DNA of 19,498 nt from NCBI GenBank assembly GCA_021784715.1, contig JAJYHP010000189.1, positions 1 through 19,498 on the forward strand, given 5' to 3'. The notes beneath the pieces are model-generated. The model was given only the letters and a program-made list of their open reading frames with translations, did not search any database and had not been told where the DNA came from. Source of the stretch: a bacterium (GTDB lineage: Bacteria > Eremiobacterota > Eremiobacteria > Baltobacterales > Baltobacteraceae). Below, piece by piece: positions 1 to 9,100 of the stretch (position 1 is its first letter; every line of letters starts with the position of its first letter). Position numbers and translations under genes: made by a program.

Positions 1-57
1 GAGAGTACCGCTCCGTTGCGCGGCTGCTCGCTCGATGCAGAGGATCTCCGCCGGTAG
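1..57 (+). CDS. C-terminal end of an upstream gene, possibly a LuxE-type acyl-protein synthetase (partial)
   Basis: Frame 1 is open from the first base and ends in TAG at 55-57. It encodes 18 residues, ESTAPLRGCSLDAEDLRR. The last base of the stop codon is the first base of the GTG start of the next gene, the tight spacing seen throughout this operon, which supports it being a real gene tail. The RGCSL stretch resembles what I recall of the C-terminal end of LuxE-family acyl-protein synthetases, and LuxE is the classical partner of LuxC, the next gene. Eighteen residues cannot establish a family, so the LuxE call is a guess from context. Confidence 0.45.
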   Translation, partial: ESTAPLRGCSLDAEDLRR

Positions 58-1268
58 TGACCGCGCTCGCCTCGGTACCGACGCGCACGATCGCCACGGC
101 GATCGGCGATGCAGCGATGCGTTGGTGCGACGCCGATTTTCCACCGCGCGTCCGCATGACCGACGAAATCGTCGACCGAACCGGATATAGCATGCCGGCG
201 GTTGAGTTTGCGCTCGATGCGCTCTTCGGCGAACTGCGCACCGAGACGTTCCTCGAAACGATCGCGCGCGAACTCGGCGATCCCGGAGCGCTCGACGGCC
301 CAAACGCGCGGATACGCCCGCTTGGACGCGTGGCAATCCTCTCCAGTCGCACGACGATCGGGGTTGCGATTCCGGCGATGTGCTTTGCGCTCTGTGCAAA
401 GAACGACGTCCTCGTGAAGGATCGCGAGGATCGACTCGTCGCGGCATTCGCCGAGAGTCTCGCGCAGGAGCTCGACGAAGTTACAAACGCGCTCGAGATC
501 GCGACCTGGGACGCACGGAGCGACGGCGAACGCCTACGGGGAGCCGACGCAATCGTTGTGTATGGGAGCGACGATACGGTCGCCCGCGTTACCGCCGATT
601 ACGCCGGCAGCGCTCGCACCATCGGCTTCAGTTCGCGCACGAGCATTGGTTTTCTCGACGCCGCAACGCAGGGATCGCCCGCCGATCTCCGGGCTGCCCT
701 CGCCGGCGCCGCGCGCGACGCCAGCCTGTATGAGGGCGAGGGATGCATGAGCTTGCACGTCCTCTTCTTCCAGCGAAGCGTCGCCTGCCCGCCGCGCGAG
801 CTCGCCGAGCTCTTTGCCGCCGCAATGGAGAAAGCGGCGACCGAGTTCCCGGTCGGTGAGCGCTCTGCGTCGCAACGTGCAGCGATGCTTCAACAACGGA
901 ACCTCGCAGCATTTCGCGCCGCAGCGGGGCGCGGCGCGGCGTTCTGCGACGAACGACTCGGTTTTCTTGCGGTGCTCGATCCGCCCTCGCAGGAACCGCC
1001 GCTCTTTCTGCCGCGCACGGTCGTTCTGCTGCCGGTCGAGGTTCCTGAGGAGATCGTCGCCTACGTCGAGCGCCACGCCCTGCCGATCGAATCTCTCGGC
1101 GTCACCGGGACTCCTCGCCATTACACGGAAATAGCCGAACGTATCGGTGCCGCTCGCATCGCCCCGCTCGGCGAGATGCAGCGCCCGCCGTTACGTTCGC
1201 ACCATGGTGGGCGCCCTCGGATCGCCGAGTACGTCCGCTTTCTCGATATAGACGGAGAGCGTGATTGA
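57..1268 (+). CDS. LuxC-family acyl-CoA reductase
   Basis: This 403-residue protein matches the LuxC (acyl-CoA reductase) family, which reduces an activated acyl group (acyl-CoA or enzyme-bound acyl) to an aldehyde with NADPH. Family landmarks appear in order: the segment around residues 91-121 (RVAILSS to LVKDR) that handles the nucleotide, the GADAIVVYGSDDTV motif at 162-175, IGFSSRTSIGF at 189-199, and EGEGCMSLHV at 226-235. By family analogy Cys230 is the acylated catalytic cysteine. The protein is somewhat shorter than bioluminescence LuxC. The GTG start at 57 overlaps the preceding stop by one base, and AGAGGA lies about a dozen bases upstream. The gene overlaps the following aminotransferase by 4 bases, so the two are probably translationally coupled. 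No luxAB genes are present, so luminescence is not implied. The acyl substrate is unknown. A generic aldehyde dehydrogenase is the main alternative but fits the motifs less well. Confidence 0.82.
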   Translation: MTALASVPTRTIATAIGDAAMRWCDADFPPRVRMTDEIVDRTGYSMPAVEFALDALFGELRTETFLETIARELGDPGALDGPNARIRPLGRVAILSSRTTIGVAIPAMCFALCAKNDVLVKDREDRLVAAFAESLAQELDEVTNALEIATWDARSDGERLRGADAIVVYGSDDTVARVTADYAGSARTIGFSSRTSIGFLDAATQGSPADLRAALAGAARDASLYEGEGCMSLHVLFFQRSVACPPRELAELFAAAMEKAATEFPVGERSASQRAAMLQQRNLAAFRAAAGRGAAFCDERLGFLAVLDPPSQEPPLFLPRTVVLLPVEVPEEIVAYVERHALPIESLGVTGTPRHYTEIAERIGAARIAPLGEMQRPPLRSHHGGRPRIAEYVRFLDIDGERD

Positions 1269-2566
1269 GCGAGCCCCTGGAAAACATACGCGGCCCGATT
1301 CCTGGAAAGCGCAGCACCGAGCTGCTCGCGCGGCTACGCCTGCACGAATCGCGCAACGTGACCGCGATCGAGGACCGTTTTCCCGTCGTTTGGGAATCGG
1401 CGCTCGGATCGGTCGTCACCGACGTCGATGGAAACGAGTATCTCGACCTGACCTCGGCGTTCGGCGTTGCGGCGATCGGGCATAGCAATCCCTACGTTGC
1501 ATCGGCGGTCGCCGACCAAGTGGTGCGCCTCGCACATAGCATGGGCGACGTGCACCCAAGCGAGGTTCGCATCGAACTCTTGGAGCGCATCGCTTCGCTC
1601 GTCCCCTCGGCGCTCAATCGCACCTACCTTGCCACCTCCGGATCCGAAGCGGTAGAGGTCGCCTTGAAAACCGCGATGCTCGCAACCGGAAAGCCGGCTC
1701 ACGCGAGCTTTCGCAATAGCTATCACGGATTGAGTCTCGGCGCATTGGAGGTCACCGGCATCGAACGTTTTCGCGCGCCGTTCGCCGCCGCGCTCGCCGG
1801 GAATGCGCTCTTTCTCGATTTCCCACGCGCCCGAAACGCCGCCGATGAAGAGGCCGCACCGGCCCTCGACGGCGTTCGCGCGGCACTGCGCGCGCGCACC
1901 GATATCGGGGCGCTGGTCGTCGAGCCGATCCAAGGTCGCGGCGGCGTCATTCTTCCGCCGACCGGCTTTCTGCGCGGATTGCGCGAGATCTGCACCGAGT
2001 TGGGTATCCTCCTCATCGTCGATGAGATATGGACGGGCTTCGGTCGCACCGGAACGATGTTCGCCTGCGAACGCGAATCCGTCGTTCCCGATCTGCTCTG
2101 CATCGGCAAGGCGATGGGCGGTGGGCTGCCGATCGCTGCGCTCGTCGGAACCGAGGCCGCGATGAATGCCTGGCCGCTCTCCGACGGTGAAGCGCTGCAC
2201 ACGTCGACCTTTTTCGGCCACCCGCTCGCGTGCGCCGCCGCCCTCGCAACGATCGGCGAGATCGAACGACACGATCTCGTCACGCGCGCCAAACAACTCG
2301 GCGTGACGATGGTCTCGAGGCTCGGAAATCTTCACCGACACAAGAGCGTTCTCGATATTCGTGGACGCGGCATGATGTGGGGAATCGAACTCGAGAGCGC
2401 GGCGATCGCCCACGAAACCGTTCTGCGCGCTCTATCGCTCGGATTGATCCTACTGCAAGCCGGACCGGAGGGTAACGTGATCTCTATTACGCCGCCGCTC
2501 GTCATGAGCGAACGACAACTCTTCCGCGCGATCGATCTGCTCGACCGTGCGCTGGCGCCGCGATGA
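1265..2566 (+). CDS. Class III PLP-dependent aminotransferase
   Basis: This 433-residue protein is a fold-type I, class III aminotransferase (GabT/ArgD/omega-transaminase superfamily), which moves amino groups between an amine donor and a ketone or aldehyde using pyridoxal phosphate. The fold is complete: TSGSEAVEVALK at 124-135 (phosphate loop), YHG at 153-155 (ring-stacking region), VDEIWTGFGRTG at 252-263 with Asp253 pairing to the PLP nitrogen, and GKAMGGGLPIAA at 281-292 with Lys282 as the Schiff-base lysine. TSTFFGHPLACAAAL follows, as usual. Translation probably begins at TTG 1265, overlapping the reductase stop by 4 bases (TTGA), with GGAG seven bases upstream at 1254-1257. The adjacent aldehyde-producing reductase suggests that the amino acceptor could be that aldehyde. 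Specificity cannot be read from the sequence, and GABA, ornithine or diamine aminotransferase activities remain open. Confidence 0.88.
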   Translation: MSEPLENIRGPIPGKRSTELLARLRLHESRNVTAIEDRFPVVWESALGSVVTDVDGNEYLDLTSAFGVAAIGHSNPYVASAVADQVVRLAHSMGDVHPSEVRIELLERIASLVPSALNRTYLATSGSEAVEVALKTAMLATGKPAHASFRNSYHGLSLGALEVTGIERFRAPFAAALAGNALFLDFPRARNAADEEAAPALDGVRAALRARTDIGALVVEPIQGRGGVILPPTGFLRGLREICTELGILLIVDEIWTGFGRTGTMFACERESVVPDLLCIGKAMGGGLPIAALVGTEAAMNAWPLSDGEALHTSTFFGHPLACAAALATIGEIERHDLVTRAKQLGVTMVSRLGNLHRHKSVLDIRGRGMMWGIELESAAIAHETVLRALSLGLILLQAGPEGNVISITPPLVMSERQLFRAIDLLDRALAPR

Positions 2567-3612
2567 GCGCTCCGATACGCGTCGGGATCGTCGGCACGGG
2601 GTTCGGTGCGAACACGCATCTGCCGGCACTTCGCGCTCATCCGCGCTTCGACGTTCTCGCTCTCGCGTCGCCGCGAAATGCTGCTCGGATCGCCGCCGAA
2701 CGGCAGATCGAGCATGCGTTCACCTCCTGCGCCGAGATGCTCGCCGGCTGCAAACTCGACGCCGTCGTCGTCGCATCGCCGCCGTTTGCCCACCACGACG
2801 ACGCGCTCGCATCGTTGCGTGCCGGAATGCACGTACTCTGCGAAAAGCCTTTCGCACTCGATATCGCGCAAGCCGAGGCGATGGTCACTGCAGAGAAATC
2901 CGCCGGAACCGCATGCGCGATCGCGCATGAATTTCGCTTCCGCCCCGAGCGCATCGCCCTCGCCGAGCTCATCGCCAATGGCCACCTCAACCCGATCCGC
3001 GAGCTCGAATACACGCATCTGACGGGGTTCCTGCGCGCGAAGGAGATGCGGCCGCGAGGATGGTGGTTCCAACGCGCGCGCGGCGGCGGCATCGCCGGCG
3101 CGATCCTTTCACATGCCGTCGACGCCGCAAATGCGGCCCTCGGCATGCTCCCCGTCGAGGTCCTCGGTGTTTTACGAACGGCAAACGCCGAACGCTTCGA
3201 TGCCGACGGTGCGTTTATCAGCGATGTCGATGACGGAGCCTTCGCACTGCTTCGCTACCCCGAGGGCATCGTGGCACGCTTGTCGGTCGACGGTACCGCC
3301 GCGGTCGATTCGTTTACGTTTGCGATTCACGGCGAGAACCGTACGGTGGTCTCCAGCGGAAAAGGCTTTGCCGACCAGCGACTCTTCAGCGTCGACGACG
3401 AGGAGACCAACGAACTGGAATGTGCACCCTCGCGTTACGCACGCTTCGCCGCGATTAACCCCAACGTTCCCCCGATGATGGAGCTCTACGACGCCTGGCT
3501 TGCAAAGATGGACGGCAACGCAGCCGCACCTGCTGCCGGACAGGCACTTCCGACCTTCGCCGACGGGCTCGCCACCCAACGCATTCTCGCCGCCGTCGGT
3601 TTCGGCGCGTAA
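2563..3612 (+). CDS. Gfo/Idh/MocA-family NAD(P)-dependent oxidoreductase
   Basis: This 349-residue protein belongs to the Gfo/Idh/MocA family, which oxidises or reduces sugars, inositols, biliverdin-like compounds and other hydroxylated substrates. An N-terminal Rossmann domain opens with VGIVGTGFGANTHLPAL (glycine motif at 11-16). The family EKP signature is at 94-96 (VLCEKPFALD), whose lysine usually lines the active site. A mixed alpha/beta C-terminal domain from about residue 120 carries a histidine-containing helix (LSHAVDAANAAL, roughly 183-194), where the family usually has its catalytic HxxD-type motif. The ATG overlaps the aminotransferase stop as ATGA, so it belongs to the same operon. 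No clear Shine-Dalgarno sequence precedes it, consistent with coupled reinitiation. It is the last gene of the operon; a convergent protease gene ends 31 bases downstream. The substrate is unknown. Confidence 0.88.
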   Translation: MSAPIRVGIVGTGFGANTHLPALRAHPRFDVLALASPRNAARIAAERQIEHAFTSCAEMLAGCKLDAVVVASPPFAHHDDALASLRAGMHVLCEKPFALDIAQAEAMVTAEKSAGTACAIAHEFRFRPERIALAELIANGHLNPIRELEYTHLTGFLRAKEMRPRGWWFQRARGGGIAGAILSHAVDAANAALGMLPVEVLGVLRTANAERFDADGAFISDVDDGAFALLRYPEGIVARLSVDGTAAVDSFTFAIHGENRTVVSSGKGFADQRLFSVDDEETNELECAPSRYARFAAINPNVPPMMELYDAWLAKMDGNAAAPAAGQALPTFADGLATQRILAAVGFGA

Positions 3613-3643
3613 CTGCCCCGAAACCCCGCTCCTCGGCCTACCC

Positions 3644-5980
3644 TTACGGCAGCGAGAAGCTCGATGACGTAATCAGCGTCGGCGTTAGTCCGGTTGCGCT
3701 CGTGCAGGGTGCGCTCGCGCTGCAGGCACCTGAGGCCGCAAAGTAATCTCCTGCATCGACCTTCCCGTCGCCGTTTGCATCGAACCAAACCGCGATGCGA
3801 TAGCTCGTTGCGCTTGCGGGAATATCGGCGATGCGAAACGCGCCGCCGGCGGAGACCGGAACGCCGGAGATAAAGTTCTCATCGACGATCGTCGGCGCTG
3901 CGTTGATCGCGCCGCTGTTGCTGTAAGCAAAGGCGACGAACCGCGCCTTCGCCGGAAGCGTCGGGGCGATCGTGGTATCGTTCTCGAGCTGCGCCATCGC
4001 GCGATAGACGTCAAGCCGTCCATGCCCCTGATTGGGATCGTTGATATTATCTGCGGTGCCCTCGATCAGGCCCTCGAGTTGTGCCGCCGTTAGATTCGGA
4101 TCCGCCGAGAGCAAGAGCCCGGCCGCGCCGGTGACGTGCGGCGTCGCCATCGACGTGCCGGCGATCAACGTGTAGCAGGTGGCAGGCGTACTGCACGCCG
4201 GACTTCCCTTCGTCGAATAGAGATTGCTGATCCAATGCAGATCGTCGGAGTCGCTACTTCCCGTCGGGTCTCCGCCCGGCGCGACAACCCCGAGCCCCGG
4301 TCCGCTATTGGAGTACGATGCTACGTATTCACCCGGCGCGGCGGTGTCGGCCGTCGGAAGTGCGGCACTGCACGCTGCGCCGACACTCGGCCAGGTCGCA
4401 CCGGCGCAAGCGTTGTTGTCGTTGAGCGCCGTTGCACCGACCGCGAGGACCCCGGGATAGGCGGCGGGATAATCGAGCCCCTGAACGCCCTGGTTGCGTT
4501 CGTTTCCGGCGGCCGCGACGACGAGCACGTTATGCGCTAACGCATACTCGACGGCGTCCTGCTCGGTAAAATCCGGCCCACTGTTCGGTTGTGAACCGAT
4601 ACTCAGGTTGATGACGCGATCGCCGTTTGCGACGGCGTGATAGATCGCCGTCGCTTCGTCGGCGGTCGAAGCGCTCGCATTCGCCCCCGAACCCGAGAAG
4701 ATCTTGTAGAAATCGAGCGTGACGCCGCCCGCGACACCGGCGAAACCGCTCCCGTTGTTATCGGCGGCGGTCGCGATTCCGGCGACGTTTGTTCCATGCC
4801 CGTCATCGTCTTGAACCGCGGGGCACGAGACGCCGAGAAAGGGCGTCGGACAGGGCGTGGTTACCGTGCTCGTGCCGCCGACCGGGGTGACATCCTCTTC
4901 CATGATCCCAACATGCGAGATGAGGTCGGCCTGCGCCCAGGTGTTGCTCGGTGAGGTATCGATCCCGGTATCGAGCACCGCGATGCGCGTTGCCGGCAGG
5001 CCAAAGCCGACGCTGACCGGCCAACCGCTCCCGTAGTTCCACGCATGCATCATCCCGATCTGGTACATATCCCACTGATCGAGCGGATCGAAGAGCGTGT
5101 CGTTCGGAGGCGTCGCGAGCGCCGCATTGAGCGGGTAACGGCGTTGCACCGATTGCACGCTGAGCACGCCGGGATGCGCGCGCAACTGCGCGGCGACCAT
5201 CGTCGCACTCCCCGATGCGACCCGCAGGATGTCGCTGCGCACGGGAGCGTCGGTCGGCGTGATCGTGCGAGCGAGTAGCGCGCCGCTGCGCGCGGCGAGC
5301 GCGAACGGATGCACGCGCCCGGCGGCGACCGCCGCGGGATCGTAACGCACCTCTAGCAACGTCGCGTTCTGCGAGATCGACGTCGCAGGTGCGGTCGAGA
5401 GCGTGCGGCGCACCGGCATACGCACGAACGGAAGCGAGGCGGGGCTGCGTCCGACCGAGGCGACCGATGCGATGCTGCCGGCGGTGTCGGCATTTTGGTT
5501 ATAGAGAATCGTCACCGGGTTCGCATTGCTCTGCACGCAAAGTGCATAGGCACCATTCGCGCTACCACCCGCAAATGACACGGTCATGAGCGTCTGGCTC
5601 TCCGGGAACGGATTCGCGCTCCCGCCATAGGGTGGCGTCGTCGCCGTCGGCGTTACGCCGATCGACGCACCGTTGACGCTGACGGAGATGCCGTTAGGGA
5701 CCGAGAGAAACGAGAGTGCGGCCGGCGTCGGCGAGGGCCGCGTGTCGGGAACCGGCGTCGGTCCCGGGGTCGGCGTCGCGGTACCCACCGGCACGATACC
5801 CACACCGGCGGTACAGAGCCCGGGCGTCGGTGCAATCGTCGGTGTCGGTACCGGCGTCGGCGTCGGCATCGGCGTCGGAACGGGGTTCGACGAACCGCCG
5901 CCGCCGCAAGCGACCAACAGCGCGCAGGTCGCGATCAGCGAGGCAAGAGTCGGAAAAACACGCACGCTCGTTCTCTTCAC
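3644..5980 (-). CDS. Lipoprotein subtilisin-like serine protease (S8) with PEGA-like module and C-terminal Ca-binding-type loop
   Basis: This 778-residue exported S8 protease carries a complete triad: Asp337 (IAVLDTGID), His395 ([11 protein letters not shown]) and Ser610 ([13 protein letters not shown]), with oxyanion Asn493 (AAAGN). I start it at GTG 5980 because AAGGAG lies five bases upstream and a lipoprotein signal follows at once (basic start, hydrophobic core, lipobox LVAC, Cys25). The longer open frame up to 6094 only adds arginine-rich sequence. Order of parts: signal, Gly-Ser linker, two Pro-Thr spacers (about 33-54 and 68-88), a PEGA-like strand pattern (about 90-113, [16 protein letters not shown]), a pro-region, the catalytic domain (about 330-660), and a C-terminal beta domain with an EF-hand-like [14 protein letters not shown] loop at 732-745. 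Several closely spaced Cys pairs suggest disulfides outside the cytoplasm. The gene lies 41 bases downstream of a paralogue on the same strand. Substrates are unknown; scavenging of extracellular protein is likely. Confidence 0.93.
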   Translation of the reverse strand: MKRTSVRVFPTLASLIATCALLVACGGGGSSNPVPTPMPTPTPVPTPTIAPTPGLCTAGVGIVPVGTATPTPGPTPVPDTRPSPTPAALSFLSVPNGISVSVNGASIGVTPTATTPPYGGSANPFPESQTLMTVSFAGGSANGAYALCVQSNANPVTILYNQNADTAGSIASVASVGRSPASLPFVRMPVRRTLSTAPATSISQNATLLEVRYDPAAVAAGRVHPFALAARSGALLARTITPTDAPVRSDILRVASGSATMVAAQLRAHPGVLSVQSVQRRYPLNAALATPPNDTLFDPLDQWDMYQIGMMHAWNYGSGWPVSVGFGLPATRIAVLDTGIDTSPSNTWAQADLISHVGIMEEDVTPVGGTSTVTTPCPTPFLGVSCPAVQDDDGHGTNVAGIATAADNNGSGFAGVAGGVTLDFYKIFSGSGANASASTADEATAIYHAVANGDRVINLSIGSQPNSGPDFTEQDAVEYALAHNVLVVAAAGNERNQGVQGLDYPAAYPGVLAVGATALNDNNACAGATWPSVGAACSAALPTADTAAPGEYVASYSNSGPGLGVVAPGGDPTGSSDSDDLHWISNLYSTKGSPACSTPATCYTLIAGTSMATPHVTGAAGLLLSADPNLTAAQLEGLIEGTADNINDPNQGHGRLDVYRAMAQLENDTTIAPTLPAKARFVAFAYSNSGAINAAPTIVDENFISGVPVSAGGAFRIADIPASATSYRIAVWFDANGDGKVDAGDYFAASGACSASAPCTSATGLTPTLITSSSFSLP
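5717..5884 (-). repeat. Degenerate Pro-Thr-Pro coding repeats in the protease stalk
   Basis: Two runs of short degenerate repeats (plus strand reads as GGCGTCGGT-like units, about 5819-5884 and 5717-5779) encode PTPxPTP spacers just after the lipoprotein Gly-Ser linker. They are separated by a Cys-containing stretch of about 13 residues. They probably form an extended stalk holding the enzyme away from the membrane. Repeats of this type may change length by slippage. No such long run exists in the upstream paralogue, which has only [11 protein letters not shown]. Confidence 0.6.
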
Positions 5981-5985
5981 CGCCG

Positions 5986-5991
5986 CTCCTT
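5986..5991 (-). promoter_or_regulatory. Shine-Dalgarno site fixing the start of the downstream protease
   Basis: On the minus strand AAGGAG sits five bases before GTG 5980. It decides the start in favour of the form with a clean lipoprotein signal peptide over the upstream ATG at 6094, which would place the signal 38 residues into the protein and overlap the preceding gene. Confidence 0.75.
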
Positions 5992-6021
5992 CGCGCCCGA
6001 GGCGGTCGGCTCTTTGCGCCT

Positions 6022-7797
6022 TTATTGCGCCGCAGGTAAATTCGGATCGCCGAGCGCGTCGGCCATCGCACGATAGATGTCGAGTCGCCCGCAACCTTGC
6101 GCCGCAGCACTGACGGTGGGGAGCACGTAAGCATCGCTACAGAGATAGTTCCGTACCTGAGTCGGCGTCAGGTTCGGCTTGACCGAGAGGAGCAGCGCCG
6201 CTGCGCCCGAGACGTGCGGCGTCGCCTGCGAGGTACCCGCAATGAGAATGCGGCAGTCGCCCTGCGAACCCGCGGGTGCTTCGAAATCGGGAGTGCAGGT
6301 TGCGCCGCCCATCGCCGTGCTCGAATAGATATTCTCGATCCAATGGAGATCGTCGACACCGGGGCCGACGTTCGCCGGGTCGCCGCCGGGGGCAACGAGT
6401 CCCCAGGTCGTGCTGCCGGCCTGATAGTTGGAGTACGAGGCGACGTACTCGACCGGAGCGCTCGGCGTTCCCGGTGCGCCGGAGCTGTAGGTGCCGGTCG
6501 GGTAGCCATCGGAGAGCGCGCTCGCACCAACCGCGATCACACCCGTGTCGCAGGCCGGTGCGTCGAGCGTGGTGCCGCCGGAGTTACCGGAAGCGGCGAC
6601 GACGACGACACCGGCAGCGAGAGCGTTTGCGACTGCGCCCGCTTCGAGCGGGTCGTCGCCACCGGCGCAGCTCGCACCGATACTCAGGTTCACCACGTTC
6701 GCGCCGTGCGCAACCGCGTCGTCGATTCCCGCTGCAATATCGGCGGTCGAAGCGCTGGTGCTGCAGGCCTGCGGATTGCTCGCTAATTGCGAAGCGCAGT
6801 TCGAGGGCGGTGAAGGGAAGACGCGCTCGACGATCAGCGAGACGTTCCCGCCCGCGCCGACGAAGCCGAGGCTGTTCCCTACCGCCGACGCGGCAATCCC
6901 CGCAACGTCGGTACCGTGGCCGTCGAGATCGGTGACGTAATTCGAATTCGACTGTACGCCGGTATTGATGTTCGTGATAAAGCAATGCGTATAGACGACC
7001 TTCGACTGCAACTCGGGATGCGTAACGTCGGCCCCGGTGTCGACGATCGCAATGCGCACCGCCGAATTCCCCATTGCATTGGGAGCCTGATAACCGACCG
7101 GGGCATCGGCGGCATTTGCATAGGCCCACGCATGGCCGAGTGAGATCGCATGCATGTCCCACTGCCCCGGCAGACTCGTCCCCGGCGACGGGCTCGGTGC
7201 AGGATTACCGGCTTCGTAATAGGGTGCGCTCGAGCCCGGAAAACCGTGGAAATACGGGTCGTTGGTCGTCACCGGTGCGAGCACGCTCTGCGTGTATCGC
7301 ACGCCCATCGGCACGACCTTGGTCACGCCGGGAAGCATGCGCAACTGCGCGGCGATCGCCGCGCTCTTTACGGCGTCAACTGCGACAACATCGACGCTCG
7401 TGCCGAGATGCGAAAATTGAAAGCGCTGCGTCACATTCCCGCCCGCATGCGCGATCGCGGTCGACAGCGTCCCGCGCGCACTCGTCGCGCCGGAATCGCT
7501 ACGCACGACTTCGAGTAACCCCGGAAGCGTGCTCGGCTGCGACTGCTCCTTCGCCGGAGCCCGGCGAATCGCGTCGCTGCCAAATGATGCGAGCGATGCC
7601 GCCATGCGCGTGGTACTCGTGCCGTTCACGCTGCTCGGGCAACTATATCCAACGCTCGTACTTCCGGGCGCATTCGTCGGTGCCGGCGTCGGCGAGAGGC
7701 CGCCGATAATATTGCCGATCCCGCCACCGCCGCCGCCGCAGGCGACCAAGAGCGAGCCGGAGAGGAGCGCCGCGAGCGCGGTACGAGCGGTTATCAT
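6022..7797 (-). CDS. Lipoprotein subtilisin-like serine protease (S8), upstream paralogue
   Basis: This 591-residue S8 subtilase has a lipoprotein signal peptide ([11 protein letters not shown], lipidated Cys20), then six Gly residues and a short Pro-rich linker. A pro-region spans about 90-180, followed by the catalytic domain with Asp253 ([13 protein letters not shown]), His294 ([10 protein letters not shown]), oxyanion Asn405 (AASGNSGG) and Ser523 ([13 protein letters not shown]). All catalytic residues are intact. The ATG at 7797 is the first possible start after an in-frame stop 12 bases upstream; a recognisable ribosome site is lacking (AGGG is about 15 bases away). Shared landmarks with the next protease ([61 protein letters not shown]) show they are duplicates. 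This copy lacks the PEGA-like module and the C-terminal domain. It is probably a surface-anchored or released protease of broad specificity. Confidence 0.93.
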   Translation of the reverse strand: MITARTALAALLSGSLLVACGGGGGGIGNIIGGLSPTPAPTNAPGSTSVGYSCPSSVNGTSTTRMAASLASFGSDAIRRAPAKEQSQPSTLPGLLEVVRSDSGATSARGTLSTAIAHAGGNVTQRFQFSHLGTSVDVVAVDAVKSAAIAAQLRMLPGVTKVVPMGVRYTQSVLAPVTTNDPYFHGFPGSSAPYYEAGNPAPSPSPGTSLPGQWDMHAISLGHAWAYANAADAPVGYQAPNAMGNSAVRIAIVDTGADVTHPELQSKVVYTHCFITNINTGVQSNSNYVTDLDGHGTDVAGIAASAVGNSLGFVGAGGNVSLIVERVFPSPPSNCASQLASNPQACSTSASTADIAAGIDDAVAHGANVVNLSIGASCAGGDDPLEAGAVANALAAGVVVVAASGNSGGTTLDAPACDTGVIAVGASALSDGYPTGTYSSGAPGTPSAPVEYVASYSNYQAGSTTWGLVAPGGDPANVGPGVDDLHWIENIYSSTAMGGATCTPDFEAPAGSQGDCRILIAGTSQATPHVSGAAALLLSVKPNLTPTQVRNYLCSDAYVLPTVSAAAQGCGRLDIYRAMADALGDPNLPAAQ

Positions 7798-7852
7798 AGT
7801 TCTTAGACGTTACCCTCGCGCTATTCGTTTCACTCTGCCGGAATGCGAAACC
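7798..7852. other. Intergenic gap between cinA and the first protease
   Basis: This 55-base gap is the longest in the minus-strand run and the only sizeable break in it. I see no convincing terminator hairpin with a T-run and no clear -35/-10 pair. It could still hold a promoter for the protease pair, since the genes upstream overlap each other and these do not. Confidence 0.4.
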
Positions 7853-9100
7853 TCACGGAATCTTCACCTCGCGCCAGAGCAGGCCGAGTGCGGCGGTCGT
7901 CGCTCGCGCTTGAATCGCCGCGCGGTCGCCACGCAGCTGAAGCGTCCAGGCACGCTCGCCGCGATCGTCGACGAGCCCCACGCAGAGCGTGCCGACCGGT
8001 TTCTCGGCGCTGCCGCCGTCGGGCCCCGCGATCCCGGTCGTCGCAATGCCGATCTTCGCCCCGAGACGGGCGCGCAGTCCGCGGGCCATCGCGACCGCGC
8101 ACTCCTCGCTGACGGCGCCGAAACGTGCGATCGTCTCCCCGGGTACTCCGAGTTCCCCCACCTTCACCGCGTTATCGTAAGCGACGATCCCGCCCAGAAA
8201 ACGGCGCGAGGCTCCCGGAACGCCGGTGATCGCCGCCGCGATACGCCCCCCGGTACAGGATTCGGCGACGGCGAGGCTCTCGCCGCGTTCGTCGAGCGCG
8301 GCGAGCACGGCACCTTCCAGCGTCATCGCGTCGATGCCGAAGATATGCCCACGAAGGCGCGCGCGCAGCTCTTCCTCCAACGGCGCGATCGCCGCGAGCG
8401 CATTTGCCGTCGACGCCGCCTTCGCCATAATTTTTACATCGCAACGATAGTCGTGTGCGAGGACGGCGATCTTCGGGTTCTCCGATCCGGCGAAAAGATC
8501 GGCGATACGATGATCGATCTCCGATTCGCCGATATTCACGGTATGGAGCACGCGCGTGACGATTCCCTCGCGCACGTCGAAATGCGAGCGCAGCCACGGC
8601 AATAATCGCTCCGCGAGCATCGGTTTCATCTCGCGCGGAACGCCCGGCATACAAGCGACGACTTTTCCATCGGCGCGAAAGGCGATAAATCCCGGCGCGG
8701 TACCGTGCGGATTCACCAACGGGAGGCTGCCCGCCGGCAAAAACGCCTGTTTTCGGTTGTTCTCGCGCATCGTCCGGCCGATCGACGCGAAGAAACCCTC
8801 GATCTCGGCGAGCGCGGCTCCGTCGAGGACGAGTTCGAGTCCGAGCGCATCGGCGACGGCTTCTTTCGTGAGATCGTCGACGGTCGGGCCGAGTCCGCCG
8901 GTCGTAATCAGGCCGTCGGCACGTCCGAGAATATCGCCGACGAGGTGGGCGATCCGCTCGCGATTATCGCCGACTGCGTGGCTTGCATAACAGTCGATGC
9001 CGTTTTCGGCGAGCGCGGCGGCGATATACGACGTATTCGTATCGACGAGTTGCCCGAGTAATAGCTCCGTTCCGACGGCGACGAGTTCGACGTTACTCAT
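7853..9100 (-). CDS. cinA: CinA: MoCF-domain and nicotinamide-nucleotide amidase protein
   Basis: This 415-residue, full-length two-domain CinA begins at ATG 9100 (MSNVELVAVGTELLLGQ), the canonical family start; the open frame extends 15 basic residues further, inside the preceding gene. The N-terminal MoCF-like domain contains GTELLLGQLVDTN and TTGGLGPTVDDLT (about 66-78), which in some homologues hydrolyses ADP-ribose. The C-terminal domain has AESCTGG (279-285) with the probable catalytic Ser281, and ATTGIAGPDGG (353-363). These are hallmarks of the PncC amidase that converts NMN to nicotinate mononucleotide plus ammonia. It overlaps the Met8-like gene by 8 bases. With nadE two genes upstream, a role in NMN recycling into NAD is a good inference. 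Competence-related naming of the family is historical and no competence genes are present here. Confidence 0.93.
   Translation of the reverse strand: MSNVELVAVGTELLLGQLVDTNTSYIAAALAENGIDCYASHAVGDNRERIAHLVGDILGRADGLITTGGLGPTVDDLTKEAVADALGLELVLDGAALAEIEGFFASIGRTMRENNRKQAFLPAGSLPLVNPHGTAPGFIAFRADGKVVACMPGVPREMKPMLAERLLPWLRSHFDVREGIVTRVLHTVNIGESEIDHRIADLFAGSENPKIAVLAHDYRCDVKIMAKAASTANALAAIAPLEEELRARLRGHIFGIDAMTLEGAVLAALDERGESLAVAESCTGGRIAAAITGVPGASRRFLGGIVAYDNAVKVGELGVPGETIARFGAVSEECAVAMARGLRARLGAKIGIATTGIAGPDGGSAEKPVGTLCVGLVDDRGERAWTLQLRGDRAAIQARATTAALGLLWREVKIP

Noticed and set aside
57..1268. Bioluminescence (lux) operon
   Set aside because: No luxA or luxB is visible and the following genes are an aminotransferase and an oxidoreductase.
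1334..2413. Minus-strand open frame of 359 codons under the aminotransferase
   Set aside because: The composition is that of a GC-rich antisense frame and the aminotransferase on the plus strand has all its motifs.
3613..3643. Bidirectional terminator between the two convergent genes
   Set aside because: Only a four-base CCGA/TCGG pairing with a long loop is visible and there is no T-run.
5717..5884. CRISPR-like short repeats
   Set aside because: The units are very short, imperfect, unspaced and in frame with a Pro-Thr protein spacer.
5981..6094. Extended N-terminus of the downstream protease
   Set aside because: The extra 38 residues are basic, overlap the end of the upstream protease, and precede a ribosome site plus complete lipoprotein signal at GTG 5980.
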